From positions 1 to 56,276 of the forward strand of contig JAICXJ010000018.1 of NCBI GenBank assembly GCA_025980465.1: a DNA stretch of 56,276 nucleotides, written 5' to 3'. Source of the stretch: Frankiales bacterium (GTDB lineage Bacteria; Actinomycetota; Actinomycetes; JAFAQI01). Each line of letters opens with the position of its first letter. Positions within the stretch are counted from its first letter, which is position 1. The notes under the pieces are model-generated. The model worked only from the letters and a program-made list of their open reading frames with translations. It searched no databases and was not told the DNA's origin. Shown here piece after piece: positions 37,048 to 45,609 of the stretch. The position numbers and the translations under genes are program-made.

Positions 37048-38226
37048 ATGGACACCCTCGACGTGGCGCTGATCGTGGTCTGCCTGGCGTTCGGCGTGAG
37101 CGGCTACCGGCAAGGGCTGGTCATCGGCCTGCTGTCGTTCGTCGGCTTCATTGGCGGTGGCGCGCTCGGGGCGAAGTACGCCAGCACGCTGCACGGCAAC
37201 CTCAGCCTCGGGATCGACCCGGCGCTGTTCGGACTGCTCGTCGTCGTTGTGGCTGCGGTCGTCGGTCAGCTCCTCGCCACCGTCATCGGCGTCGCGCTGC
37301 GCCGCGAGTTCCGGTGGCGTCCGCTCCGCACGATCGACTCCGTCGGCGGCGGGGTGGTGAGCGTGATCTCGGTGATGCTCGTCGCCTGGCTGGTCGGAAC
37401 TGCTCTCGCCCACACCTCGGCGACCGGGGCGTCCCGAGAGGTGCGGAACTCGCGCATCCTTCGCACGGTCGACGAGCTCATGCCGCAAAGCGCGCACACC
37501 TGGTTCGCGTCGTTCCGTCGGCTCCTCGACCAGGACGGCTTGCCGGAGGTGTTCGGTGGTATCGGGCCGGACCGGGTGGTCCCGGTCTCGCCGCCGGATC
37601 CGGCGCTCGCTCACAGCCGCGTCGTACGACGGGCCGAGCCCGACGTCGTGAGGGTGTCCGGTGTCGCGCCCTCCTGCTCGCGGCAGCTCGAGGGAAGCGG
37701 CTTCGTCTTCGCGACGGATCGGGTGATGACCAACGCTCACGTCATTGCCGGCGTCCGGTCGCCAGTGATCGAGACCACCGACGGCCGGAGGCTGGCTACC
37801 CGCGTGGTGCTCTATGACGCGGAGCGAGACGTCGCGGTCCTCTACGTACCCGGCCTGTCCATCGCGCCGCTTCCGTTCGCGGACCAGCTCGCCCAGGGCA
37901 GCAACGCCATCGTGCTGGGCTTCCCCGAGAACGGCCCGTTCGACGCCCGGTCGGCGCGGGTGCGTGCCGTGCAGCGTGCTCGGGGCCCGGACATCTATCA
38001 GGATCGCCAGATCACCCGTGAGATCTACTCGCTGTTCGCGACGGTCCGGCCGGGCAACTCCGGCGGCCCGCTGCTCACGCCCCAGGGTGGGGTCGCGGGC
38101 GTCGTCTTCGCAGCCGCGGTCGATGACCCCCACACCGGTTACGCCCTCACCGCGGGCGAGGTGTCTCACGACGCGAGCGTCGGTGCGGCAGCGACCGCGC
38201 CGGTTTCGACCGAGGGCTGTGACTGA
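37048..38226 (+). CDS. marP: MarP-like membrane serine protease
   Basis: A 392-residue protease. Four membrane spans (about 5-40, 58-85, 98-122) of the CvpA type are followed by an extracytoplasmic trypsin-like domain with His231 (TNAHVIAG), Asp261 (ERDVAVLYV) and Ser338 (PGNSGGPLL). Cys210 and Cys391 probably form the disulfide known from M. tuberculosis MarP (Rv3671c), which is needed for acid and oxidative stress resistance. ATG 37048 is in the right place for the first span. Last gene of the nth-tlpA-nudL-marP group. Confidence 0.94.
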   Translation: MDTLDVALIVVCLAFGVSGYRQGLVIGLLSFVGFIGGGALGAKYASTLHGNLSLGIDPALFGLLVVVVAAVVGQLLATVIGVALRREFRWRPLRTIDSVGGGVVSVISVMLVAWLVGTALAHTSATGASREVRNSRILRTVDELMPQSAHTWFASFRRLLDQDGLPEVFGGIGPDRVVPVSPPDPALAHSRVVRRAEPDVVRVSGVAPSCSRQLEGSGFVFATDRVMTNAHVIAGVRSPVIETTDGRRLATRVVLYDAERDVAVLYVPGLSIAPLPFADQLAQGSNAIVLGFPENGPFDARSARVRAVQRARGPDIYQDRQITREIYSLFATVRPGNSGGPLLTPQGGVAGVVFAAAVDDPHTGYALTAGEVSHDASVGAAATAPVSTEGCD

Positions 38227-38233
38227 ACTCACC
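38218..38233. promoter_or_regulatory. Possible Crp binding site
   Basis: TGTGACTGAACTCACC matches the TGTGA-N6-TCACA consensus at 9 of 10 defined bases. It straddles the marP stop codon and lies 110 bp before the next gene. A single match in 56 kb of GC-rich sequence can be chance. Confidence 0.3.
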
Positions 38234-38342
38234 TTCGGGTGAGCCAATTCCCAAGCGCGGCTCGGCAGTGAGGTCGCAAGCAGGGTGCGTACTATTGCAA
38301 GCAGCGGATAAAACCCAGTAACCGCAACCTTTGGAGACATTT

Positions 38343-38678
38343 GTGAGCCGCCGACTTGATGTCGAGCGTCACCTCGCCGCCGATCCGGCGAGCGTCGCGC
38401 TACTGCTCGCCGGCGAGGGCAGCAACGAACCTGACCTGGTCATCGACGCACCCCGGCGCAGTAGCGTGGGGTTCATCGCGGCGGTGAGCGCCACCGATGC
38501 CAACGGCCGGCCGGCCGTTGGCAAGCTCCGGATCACTCCAGCCCAGGAGCCGGGCTGCGAGGTGCGGGTGACGATGATCGCGGCTGACTGCGATTCAGCG
38601 GCCGTCGTACGGCGAAGTGCGAGCAGATTCCTCGCGACCCTCGCGCTGCGTGCTCGCCAACGGGCTCACGCGGCCTGA
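38343..38678 (+). CDS. Conserved small protein, possibly SRPBCC-like
   Basis: A 111-residue protein: MSRRLDVERHLAADPASVALLLAGE..., FIAAVSATDANGRPAVGKLRITPAQEPGCEVRVTMIAADC, and a C-terminal helix (VVRRSASRFLATLALRARQRAHAA). The pattern of a first helix, antiparallel strands and a long last helix would fit a short SRPBCC/polyketide-cyclase fold, but this is a guess. TTGGAG 7 nt before GTG 38343 sets the start. Confidence 0.65.
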   Translation: MSRRLDVERHLAADPASVALLLAGEGSNEPDLVIDAPRRSSVGFIAAVSATDANGRPAVGKLRITPAQEPGCEVRVTMIAADCDSAAVVRRSASRFLATLALRARQRAHAA

Positions 38679-38714
38679 GCCGTTCGGCTCGCCAGTCGAT
38701 CGCCCGCGGGCGGC

Positions 38715-39146
38715 TCATCCGCCGCCGAGTGGGGGCGGCATCGTCGCTGTCGTCGGGTCGGCCTCGACCGCCCGGCACCACCTGAGCAGGCCGTCGACAT
38801 CAACGCCGTAGGGCGACTCCGCGGCGTAGGGCGCAAGGTTGGCTGCGGCCCGCTCGGCGAGCGAGCGGGCGCCGGTCGGGTTGCTCCGGCAGGCGTGGGT
38901 GACGGCGACTGCGAGTTGCGCGAGCCCCCGCCAGAACTCGCGGTCGGCGGTGCCGGGGGACTTCCACACCGCCTCGAGCACCTCGTGAGCGGTGAAGGGC
39001 CGGCCGTCCCGTAGCAGTCGGTCCGCTGCGGCAAGCGCATCAGCCGGCGGCAACGCGGGGGCATCGCTGACCGGCTCACCTGGCGCACCGATCGGCTGCG
39101 GGCGACCGAGCTGGTCGCGCAGCCGGGGGTCACGCGCCGGGGTCAC
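38715..39146 (-). CDS. DUF309 domain protein
   Basis: A 143-residue protein with the DUF309 core GRPFTAHEVLEAVWKSPG (H-E-x-x-E-x-x-W) and EFWRGLAQLAVAVTHACRSNPTGARSLAERAAANL. Helical; the conserved His/Glu residues suggest a metal or small-ligand site, but the function is unknown. GTG 39146 overlaps the stop of the epoxide-hydrolase-like gene (GTGA), so it is coupled. Frames extending further upstream run into that gene. Confidence 0.85.
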   Translation of the reverse strand: MTPARDPRLRDQLGRPQPIGAPGEPVSDAPALPPADALAAADRLLRDGRPFTAHEVLEAVWKSPGTADREFWRGLAQLAVAVTHACRSNPTGARSLAERAAANLAPYAAESPYGVDVDGLLRWCRAVEADPTTATMPPPLGGG

Positions 39147-40063
39147 GGCGAGCTGAGCCAGCGGAGTAGTTCTTTGGTGACCAGGTCCGGCACCTCCTGG
39201 TGCGGGAAGTGCCCGACGCCGTCGAGTTGGAGCCACTCATACTCTCCGCTGACGAAACGGCGCGAGCCCTCAGCGGTGGAGGGCAGCACACATGGATCGA
39301 GCCCGCCGTGGATCTGCAGGGTCGCAGCGGTGATCGGCGCGGTCATCGCCTGGCGGTAGCGCCGGCCGTCGGTACGACGAAGTGAGCGGACCGCCCAGCG
39401 GTAGTACTCCAAGGCCCGGTTCGGCACATAGAGGATCTGCATCGCCTCGCGACAGCGCTGCTCAGTCTGCGGATCCGGAAAGCCGGGGCCGCCCCAGCTG
39501 TGGAGCAGCCCGGCAATGTTGGCCGCGTCGTTGTCGACGATCCAGCGTTCCGGAGCCCAGGGCAGCTGGAACCGCATGATGTAGCGGCTTGCTCTGCGCT
39601 GCCGACGGTCTCGCAGCATTGCCTCCTGCATCCGCAACGGGTGCGCGATCGAGAGCACGACCAGTCGTCGTACGACGCTGGGGTGCAGTGCCGCCACCGA
39701 CCAGGCCAGGTGACCGCCCCAGTCGTGCCCGACGAAAACAGCCTCCCGTTCGCCCAAGGCCCGGACCAGCCCGGCGAGATCAGCCGAGAGGGTAGGCGCG
39801 TCGTAGCCGCGGGGCGGCTTGTCGCTGGCGCCGTACCCGCGCAGGTCCGGCGCGACGACGCGGTACCCGGCAGCTGCCAGCGCCTCGAGCTGGTGATGCC
39901 AGCTCCACCAGAATTCCGGAAACCCGTGGAGCAACAGCACGAGCGGACCGGAGCCCGCCTCGGCGATGTGGAGTCGGATGCCGTTGGCGTTGATGTCCCG
40001 GTGTGTCCATGGCCCGCTCAGAAGAACGGCCGATTCCTCAACCAGCCGTCGCCGCGTCGCCAC
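39143..40063 (-). CDS. ephE: Alpha/beta hydrolase, epoxide hydrolase (EphE) type
   Basis: A 306-residue hydrolase with the epoxide-hydrolase pattern: HGFPEFWWSW (oxyanion HGxP), DLRGYGASDKP, the nucleophile motif GHDWGG (Asp of HDWGG) and catalytic His in GVGHFPHQE. The cap-domain region has two tyrosine-rich stretches (ILYVPNRALEYYRWAV). It should open epoxides through an alkyl-enzyme intermediate. Position fits Rv3670 (ephE). GTG start; TAACCT lies 6 nt upstream, across the stop of the holin-like gene. Confidence 0.88.
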   Translation of the reverse strand: MATRRRLVEESAVLLSGPWTHRDINANGIRLHIAEAGSGPLVLLLHGFPEFWWSWHHQLEALAAAGYRVVAPDLRGYGASDKPPRGYDAPTLSADLAGLVRALGEREAVFVGHDWGGHLAWSVAALHPSVVRRLVVLSIAHPLRMQEAMLRDRRQRRASRYIMRFQLPWAPERWIVDNDAANIAGLLHSWGGPGFPDPQTEQRCREAMQILYVPNRALEYYRWAVRSLRRTDGRRYRQAMTAPITAATLQIHGGLDPCVLPSTAEGSRRFVSGEYEWLQLDGVGHFPHQEVPDLVTKELLRWLSSP

Positions 40064-40075
40064 GCGAGAAGGTTA
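40064..40075 (-). promoter_or_regulatory. Leaderless-type promoter of ephE
   Basis: Minus-strand TAACCT (40075-40070), 6 nt, GTG 40063. It overlaps the stop codon of the preceding gene, so cotranscription with that gene is the alternative. Confidence 0.35.
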
Positions 40076-40552
40076 GGCCCGCTCGGTATGGCCGTTCAGC
40101 GAGATCCGGCCGTTCGGCGCGGTTTCCTTGGCATGGCGGGGGTGCTTGGCCAATTCGAGGTCGGCCTTCACGCTGCGCATCGACCGGCTGGGTGGCTGGA
40201 CTCGCTTCAACGAAACCACCCCGAGACTCCCGAGGAGCCCGGCGATCAGCACGATGCCGCCGCCGATCACCAGGAAGCCGGCCCAGACCGGGATGTTCGC
40301 GCCGGCGGCGAGCCCGAAGCTCGCGGCGAACAGCAACAGGAACAGGCCGAAGAGCGCAACGACCCCGGCGCCGCTGAGCAGCCCGGCACCGACCCCGGCG
40401 CGCTTCGCCTGCTCGGCGAGCTCGCTCTTGGCGAGCTCGATCTCCTGGCGGACCAGCAGTGACATGTCACGGGTGACCGTGGCGAAGAGCTCGCCGAGCG
40501 ACTGCTCGTCGACCGGAGTTCCTTCACCGCCGTACGTGCGGGTGGATGCCAC
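40073..40552 (-). CDS. Holin-superfamily-III-like membrane protein
   Basis: A 159-residue protein. An N-terminal amphipathic region (SLGELFATVTRDMSLLVRQEIELAKSELAEQAKRAG) is followed by two membrane spans (about 52-83 and 89-114) and a basic tail. This is the actinobacterial phage-holin-superfamily/DUF1469 type, usually chromosomal and not phage-linked. Function unknown. GGAGG 5 nt before GTG 40552 supports the start. Corresponds to Rv3669. Confidence 0.88.
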   Translation of the reverse strand: MASTRTYGGEGTPVDEQSLGELFATVTRDMSLLVRQEIELAKSELAEQAKRAGVGAGLLSGAGVVALFGLFLLLFAASFGLAAGANIPVWAGFLVIGGGIVLIAGLLGSLGVVSLKRVQPPSRSMRSVKADLELAKHPRHAKETAPNGRISLNGHTERA

Positions 40553-40562
40553 ACCAACCTCC

Positions 40563-41363
40563 TTACCCAGCGCGGCGGCCGTGAACGCGCGCTACCCGCC
40601 ATCCTGCCGCAGCCGCCATCACCGCCGCACCTGCCAGGCCGACGGCAACCGGCGTCCTCGGCGCCGGCACCCGGCTGATTCGGGCGCGGAGCCGGACCGG
40701 ATGGCGGAAGTCCAACACCGGCCAGTCGCGGGCGACCGCCTCGCGCCGCAATGCGCGGTCAGGGTTCACGGCGTGCGGATGTCCGACCGCCTCGAGCATC
40801 GGAAGGTCGGTGAACGAGTCGGTGTAGGCGTAGCTGGCCTCGAGGTCCCAGCCGTGATCTGCGGCCAGCGCCCGCATCGCTTCGGCCTTGTACGGCCCAT
40901 ACGCGTAGAACTCGACCCTGCCGGTGTAACGGCCGGCGTCGATCACGCTGCGGCTCGCGACGACGTGATCGGCGCCGAGGAGCTCGCCGATCGGGCCGAC
41001 GATCTCCTCTCCGCTGCTCGACACGATCACAACGTCCCGGCCTTCGGCGTGATGCCCCTCGATCAACGCAGCAGCCTCGTCGTACACGAGCGGGTCGATG
41101 AGGGTGATCAGGTCTTCCTCGATGACCGCCTTGACCCGATCGGAATCCCATCCGGCCACGGTGCGGGCGACGTCGCGGCGCATCCGCTCCATCCGGTCAT
41201 GGTCGACGGCTCCGAGGTGGTAGATCAGCCGGGCATACGCGCCTTTGATCACATCCCGCCGTCCGATCAGGCCGGCGGCGTAGAACGACTTGCCCATCGC
41301 GAGGGTGGAGGAGGTGGCGATGATCGTCTTGTCGAGGTCGAAGAACGCCGCCGATTCGGACAT
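40563..41363 (-). CDS. HAD-IB family phosphatase
   Basis: A 266-residue HAD hydrolase. Motif I is FFDLDKTI (Asp9, Asp11), motif II VIVSSSGEE, and motif III/IV YTDSFTDLPML. The C-terminal segment (VGLAGAAVMAAAAGWRVARV) may be a membrane anchor. This subgroup includes serine-phosphate and lysophosphatidate phosphatases; the substrate is unknown. TACGAT sits exactly 6 nt before ATG 41363. The holin-like gene follows 10 bp after its stop. Confidence 0.9.
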   Translation of the reverse strand: MSESAAFFDLDKTIIATSSTLAMGKSFYAAGLIGRRDVIKGAYARLIYHLGAVDHDRMERMRRDVARTVAGWDSDRVKAVIEEDLITLIDPLVYDEAAALIEGHHAEGRDVVIVSSSGEEIVGPIGELLGADHVVASRSVIDAGRYTGRVEFYAYGPYKAEAMRALAADHGWDLEASYAYTDSFTDLPMLEAVGHPHAVNPDRALRREAVARDWPVLDFRHPVRLRARISRVPAPRTPVAVGLAGAAVMAAAAGWRVARVHGRRAG

Positions 41364-41375
41364 ATCCCCATCGTA
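41364..41375 (-). promoter_or_regulatory. Leaderless-type promoter of the HAD gene
   Basis: Minus-strand TACGAT (41375-41370), 6 nt, ATG 41363. Four T:A pairs flank it upstream. Confidence 0.5.
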
Positions 41376-41661
41376 TTTTGAGGGCGCTCAGACCCGGCAA
41401 AGAATCTCGTGAACTTCCAGGTTTAGCCGATGTGTGACGCGGGCACGGTGTCGGACAGTCACCGGCTCGATGACGCTAACGGAGACTGGTCCGGCCCAAC
41501 CCCCCCGGGGCCGGATCTTGAGACGGCCCCCGCTACCCCCCCGGCGGGGGCCGTCCTATGTCCTGGGGTCCCCGCCGTCCACCGCCGTACCCTTCGGCGC
41601 GGGCGTCCCCAGCGACCCCAGGATGGTCGGCGCGGCACCCCGCTTCCGGCATCGTCGCACC
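41376..41661. other. Intergenic region between divergent HAD and ssd genes
   Basis: A 286-bp stretch with two promoter-proximal ends. It is unusually C-rich in the middle (two runs of seven C, around 41502 and 41536) and holds the hairpin at 41522-41555. An in-frame extension of ssd through it would be Pro/Arg-rich and unlike the family, so I do not call it coding. Confidence 0.6.
41522..41555 (+). terminator. Strong 12-bp hairpin upstream of ssd
   Basis: gacggcccccgc (41522-41533) pairs perfectly with gcgggggccgtc (41544-41555) around a 10-nt C-rich loop. No T-run follows (CTATGTCC). It lies about 107 bp before the ssd start, so it may be a 5'-leader structure or a terminator of antisense transcription. 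Confidence 0.45.
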
Positions 41662-42714
41662 ATGGCAGCGGCCCGGGTCCTGCTGGTCACCGCGAGTGAC
41701 GGGCTGGCAACGCCCGTGATGCGCGCGGCAGCGCTGGCCGGTGCCGATCTCGATCTGCAGCGTGCGAGCCACGCCGTCAGAACTGCCTGGCGATCGGCAG
41801 CGGTGATCGTCGTGGGCCTCGACCTGCTCCGCTCGATCGCCGATCTCGAGTTGCCCCACCGACGGTCGGTCCTGGTGGTCGGAGCCGCTGACCCCGACCC
41901 GGTCGAGTGGCGGGCAGCCGTCGACCTCGGCGCGGCAGACGTCCTGCGGTTTCCAGGCGACGAGGCCCGCCTTGCCGAGCTGATCGGCGCTGCGGTGGGC
42001 GACCGATCCGGTGGGCGCGTCGTAGCCGTCATGGGCGGGTGCGGCGGCGCCGGTGCCTCGACTTTCGCCGCCGCCGTCGCAGCTGCCGCGGCGCAGTCTG
42101 GGCCCGCGGTGCTGCTCGATGCCGATCCGCTCGGCGGCGGCCTTGACGTGATGCTCGGCGCCGAGACTCGGCCAGGGCTGCGCTGGGCGGACCTCGGCCG
42201 GAGCGACCCGATCGACCCGGGCCGCCTGGTCGCCGGTCTGTGCACCGTCGCTGGGGTCGCGCTGCTCTCGCATGGCCGCGTCGAGCCCGTCGAGGTCACC
42301 GCCAGGGCGACCTCGGGCGTGATCGCAGCGGCACGACGGGCGTTCCCGCAGGTCGTCATCGACCTGCCGCGTCGACTCGACGAGTGCGGCGAGGTCTGTC
42401 TCGCAGCCGCCGACATCCTGGCGATCGTGGTGCCGGCGACGGTCCGGGCCGTCGCGGCGACGGCGGCGCTGGTGGCGCGATGGGTTCCGCAGGAGCGCTC
42501 GCTCCAGCTGATCGTGCGCGATCCCGGCGGGGACCGACTTTCTGCTCGCGACGTGGCTGCCGGCCTCGGACATCCGGTGCTGACGACGCTGCGCAGCGAG
42601 CCGGCGGTCGCTGCCGCGGCCCTGCGCGGCGAGCCCGGTCGGCGTCGTGGCCCACTGGCGGATGCCGCGCGGGCCCTTCTGCACGTCGAGTGCGGTGCCG
42701 CGATGTCGCGATGA
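41662..42714 (+). CDS. ssd: Septum-site-determining-like protein Ssd (CpaE/MinD type)
   Basis: A 350-residue protein. An N-terminal receiver-like pseudo domain (about 1-112) precedes a MinD-like P-loop region, GGCGGAGASTFAAAVA (125-140), in which the Walker lysine position holds Ala. LLDADPLGGGLDVMLG and IDLPRRLDECGE match CpaE/MinD switch regions. Ortholog by order of Rv3660c, which affects septation. Here it leads the tad genes, so it probably places the secretion machine. ATG 41662 starts the conserved domain; its stop overlaps tadA. Confidence 0.88.
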   Translation: MAAARVLLVTASDGLATPVMRAAALAGADLDLQRASHAVRTAWRSAAVIVVGLDLLRSIADLELPHRRSVLVVGAADPDPVEWRAAVDLGAADVLRFPGDEARLAELIGAAVGDRSGGRVVAVMGGCGGAGASTFAAAVAAAAAQSGPAVLLDADPLGGGLDVMLGAETRPGLRWADLGRSDPIDPGRLVAGLCTVAGVALLSHGRVEPVEVTARATSGVIAAARRAFPQVVIDLPRRLDECGEVCLAAADILAIVVPATVRAVAATAALVARWVPQERSLQLIVRDPGGDRLSARDVAAGLGHPVLTTLRSEPAVAAAALRGEPGRRRGPLADAARALLHVECGAAMSR

Positions 42715-43757
42715 GCGAGTACCTGGCCACCGGTCGCTACGCCGCGGAGCGCCTGGCGGCAGACCTCAATGGCCTCGGCCCGCTCCAGCAGCTGCTGAGC
42801 GACCCGGCTGTCACCGACGTGCTGGTCAACGGTGCCGGGCCGGTGCTGGTCGACCGCGGTCGGGGACCGGTCAGGTCCGAGGTCCTGATCGACAGCGAGG
42901 CCGCGGCCCGCCGGCTCGCCGTCCGCGCTGTCGCATCCGCCGGCCGACGCCTCGATGACGCCGCGCCGTACGCCGATGCCCGGCTGCCCGACGGCACCCG
43001 CGTGCACGCGGTGATCCCGCCGGTCAGCCCGGAGGGGACTCACCTGTCCTTGCGGGTCCCACCGCGGCGGGCGTTCTCACTCGACGACCTGGTCGACCTC
43101 GGGTCGCTTCCGGTGGCGGGCGTCGACCTGCTCCGGCGGCTGATCGCCGCCCGGGCAGCCTTCATCCTCACCGGCGGCACCGGGAGCGGGAAGACGACCG
43201 TGTTGTCGAGCCTGTTGTCGCTGGCCGACCCGGCCGAGCGGCTGGTCCTGGTCGAGGATGCTGCCGAGCTTCGACCTGCCCACCCGCATGTGGTCCGGCT
43301 CGAGGCCCGTCCGCCCAACACCGAAGGGCAGGGGGCGGTCAGCCTCGAGGTCTTGGTGCGACAGGCGTTACGAATGCGGCCGGACCGTCTGGTCGTCGGG
43401 GAAGCGCGCGGCCCGGAGGTGCTCGACCTGCTCGCCGCGCTCAACACCGGACACGAGGGGGGCTGCAGCACGATCCATGCCAACCGCGCGCAACAGCTCC
43501 CGGCGCGGGTCGAGGCGTTGTGCGGGCAGGCGGGCGTTCCTCGGCCGACGGCCCACAGCCTGCTGTTGGCGGCGATCGACGCGGTGATCCACCTGTCGCG
43601 TGGCGTGGATGGCCGGCGCCGGGTGTCCGGCATCGCGATGCTGGCGGCGCTGCCGGACGGGACGGCGCGGGTCGAGCCGGCGTACTTGTTCGATGCCGGC
43701 GCGGTACGCCGCGGGGCAGCGGCTGACGCGTTCGACGACCGACTGGACCGACGGTGA
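42711..43757 (+). CDS. tadA: TadA-family secretion ATPase
   Basis: A 348-residue type II/IV secretion ATPase. The N-terminal part (LQQLLSDPAVTDVLVNGAGPVLVDRG) is followed by Walker A GGTGSGKT (155-162), the Asp box/Walker B region LVLVEDAAELRP, and MRPDRLVVGEARGPEVLDLLAALNTGHEGG with the His box. It powers assembly of Flp-type pili or a related export machine at the membrane. ATG overlaps the ssd stop; the stop overlaps tadB. Confidence 0.94.
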   Translation: MSEYLATGRYAAERLAADLNGLGPLQQLLSDPAVTDVLVNGAGPVLVDRGRGPVRSEVLIDSEAAARRLAVRAVASAGRRLDDAAPYADARLPDGTRVHAVIPPVSPEGTHLSLRVPPRRAFSLDDLVDLGSLPVAGVDLLRRLIAARAAFILTGGTGSGKTTVLSSLLSLADPAERLVLVEDAAELRPAHPHVVRLEARPPNTEGQGAVSLEVLVRQALRMRPDRLVVGEARGPEVLDLLAALNTGHEGGCSTIHANRAQQLPARVEALCGQAGVPRPTAHSLLLAAIDAVIHLSRGVDGRRRVSGIAMLAALPDGTARVEPAYLFDAGAVRRGAAADAFDDRLDRR

Positions 43758-44560
43758 CGATGTGGCTGGTCGCGCTGGCGCTGGCGCTGGTGGTCGCGTT
43801 GTGGCGAGGCCGGTCGCCGGCCGACCGGCTCCGGGCCTGGCGAGCTGATCGGCCGCGTGAGCGCGGCCGGCCCAGCCACTCGATGATCATCGCTCTCGCC
43901 GTCGCGGCCGCCGGTGCGGCCATCGCCCTCGGGGTGTCGCCCGTTGATGTGGGTGCCGGGGCCGCGGCCGTGACGACGACGGTCTCGGTTCGGCGCGCAC
44001 GTCGTCACGCGCAGACCGCGGCGCTTCGAGCAGCGGCGGTCGTCGAGCTCACCTTCGCGCTGGCCGGCGAGCTGCGGGCCGGCCGAACCCCCGCCGAGTC
44101 ACTAGCCGCGGTCGCTGCTGTCGCGGGACCTCTCGCAGAGCCGGTCAGCGAGGCCCACCGGGTCGCGGCCGGTGGCGGGTCCGCCGCGGAGGTCCTGGCT
44201 CGGTCGGCGGCACTTGCGGGAGCGGACCGGCTCCGATCGGTGGCGTCGGCGTGGCGGGTGACGGAAACCGCGGGTGGTCGGGTCGCGCCCGTGCTGGAAC
44301 GACTTGGCGAGGCGATGGACGCCGACCTGCGGCTTCGGCAGGAGCTGGAGGCCTCCCTCGCCGGACCCCGCGCGACGATGCTGCTGCTCGCCGTGCTGCC
44401 GGCATTCGGAGTACTGCTCGGTCAGGCGATGGGAGCGAACCCACTCCGGCTGCTGCTTCACCAACCGGTCGGCTGGGGACTGCTGGCGGTCGCTGCCGGA
44501 CTCGATGGCTTCGGGATCTGGCTGCTGCGCCGAATCACGGCGAGCGCCACGCGATGCTGA
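43754..44560 (+). CDS. tadB: TadB-like membrane protein (type II secretion F domain)
   Basis: A 268-residue membrane protein: an N-terminal span (LVALALALVVALW), a second hydrophobic region around 46-75, a cytosolic GspF-type helical domain (VVELTFALAGELRAGRTPAESL...GADRLRSVASAWRVTETAGGRVAPVLERLGEAM) and C-terminal spans. This is the inner-membrane platform for TadA. GTG overlaps the tadA stop (GTGA). Equivalent to Rv3658c. Confidence 0.9.
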   Translation: MTMWLVALALALVVALWRGRSPADRLRAWRADRPRERGRPSHSMIIALAVAAAGAAIALGVSPVDVGAGAAAVTTTVSVRRARRHAQTAALRAAAVVELTFALAGELRAGRTPAESLAAVAAVAGPLAEPVSEAHRVAAGGGSAAEVLARSAALAGADRLRSVASAWRVTETAGGRVAPVLERLGEAMDADLRLRQELEASLAGPRATMLLLAVLPAFGVLLGQAMGANPLRLLLHQPVGWGLLAVAAGLDGFGIWLLRRITASATRC

Positions 44561-45249
44561 TCGCCGTCGTGCTCGGGCTGGCGCTCGCGATGTGGGCACC
44601 TCGCGCCGCTCGGGGCCGTCGCCGCCGGCGCGCGCTGGCGGTCAGCCGCGTCGGCCGGGGTCGGGCCGCGTCCGGCCTCGCAACCGCGCGCGTCGGCGTG
44701 GCGGTGGCGTCGGCGGCAGCGGCCGTGGTGGGGCTCGGTGGCGTGCTGGGCGTGGTTGTGGGTGCGGTTTCCGCTGTCGGCATTCTCGCGGCCGGCCGCG
44801 CCAGCGAACCGGTTGCCGTCGCCGAGGACGTCGCGATCGTGCTCGACTTGATTGCCGGGTGCCTGACGAGTGGTCTGTCAATGCCTGACGCCCTCGACGC
44901 CGCCGCCGAGGCCGGGGATCCCGTGACCCGCACAGCGTGTCTGACCACCGCGGTCCAGCTGCGGCTCGGAGCGGGCGCCGTCGAGGCCTGGGCCCCCTGG
45001 GCCGCCGACCCATGGCTGGCGCCCGCTGCGCGCGTGACCACTCGCACGACGGACAGTGGAGCGGCGGTGGCGGGCGACCTCACCCGCGCTGCCGCTCGAA
45101 TCCGCAACCAGCGTCGGGCGACCCGCCAGGAACGGGTCCAGCGGGCCGGCGTGTGGGTCGTCCTCCCGCTCGGGTTGTGCTTCCTTCCGGCCTTCGTATT
45201 GGTGGCGGTGGTGCCGCTCGTGATCGGGCTGTTCGCCGCGATGCACTGA
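44554..45249 (+). CDS. tadC: TadC-like membrane protein (type II secretion F domain)
   Basis: A 231-residue membrane protein with spans near 1-15, 45-80 and 205-229 and a GspF-like domain (VAEDVAIVLDLIAGCLTSGLSMPDALDAAAEAGDP). Second platform subunit, equivalent to Rv3657c. ATG 44554 overlaps the tadB stop by 7 bp. A longer in-frame start inside tadB adds only Arg-rich sequence and is rejected. Confidence 0.9.
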   Translation: MLIAVVLGLALAMWAPRAARGRRRRRALAVSRVGRGRAASGLATARVGVAVASAAAAVVGLGGVLGVVVGAVSAVGILAAGRASEPVAVAEDVAIVLDLIAGCLTSGLSMPDALDAAAEAGDPVTRTACLTTAVQLRLGAGAVEAWAPWAADPWLAPAARVTTRTTDSGAAVAGDLTRAAARIRNQRRATRQERVQRAGVWVVLPLGLCFLPAFVLVAVVPLVIGLFAAMH

Positions 45250-45414
45250 CATTCGGCTGACGGTGCGGGGCATCCACATCCGAAGGTGGGTCGCGGCTCC
45301 TCCACATCGGGCCCGGTACGGGGGTGTGGCGACGCCGCGCGGTCGACCGTTGACGAGCCACGACATCGTCGCGGCCCGTCCCGGCCGGTTGCCGGCAGGT
45401 GAGGGGAGATCACA
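45250..45414. other. Gap between platform genes and pilin-like genes
   Basis: 165 bp without a gene. Two copies of tccacatc occur at about 45269 and 45301. AGGGGAGA at the end is the ribosome-binding site of the pilin-like gene. A separate promoter for the abundant small subunit could lie here, but I see no clear -10. Confidence 0.4.
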
Positions 45415-45609
45415 GTGACAAACCTTCGAGCGAGGCTGGCACGCCGAGGTCGGCAGATGTCGGACGCCGGCATGACCACCGCTGAGTACGCCGTCGGCAC
45501 GGTCGCGGCGTGCGGCTTCGGTGGGCTGCTCTACAAGGTGCTCACCAGCGGCCTGGTACAGAATCTGCTCCAGGACGTCATCTCGCGCGCCCTGCACTTC
45601 GGCCTGTGA
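45415..45609 (+). CDS. Flp-pilin-like protein (DUF4244)
   Basis: A 64-residue protein: basic N-terminus, then DAGMTTAEYAVGTVAACGFGGLLYKVL, a prepilin-like motif with G/M-TTAEYA and a hydrophobic helix. Glu at position 5 after the presumed cleavage site (TTAEY) fits Flp pilins. It ends VISRALHFGL. Probably the major subunit of the pseudopilus made by the Tad genes. GGGGAG 7 nt before GTG 45415. Equivalent to Rv3656c. Confidence 0.88.
   Translation: MTNLRARLARRGRQMSDAGMTTAEYAVGTVAACGFGGLLYKVLTSGLVQNLLQDVISRALHFGL

Noticed and set aside
40073-40552. Prophage remnant because of the holin-like protein
   Set aside because: This membrane protein family is chromosomal in actinobacteria and sits here in a conserved gene order. 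No other phage gene is near.
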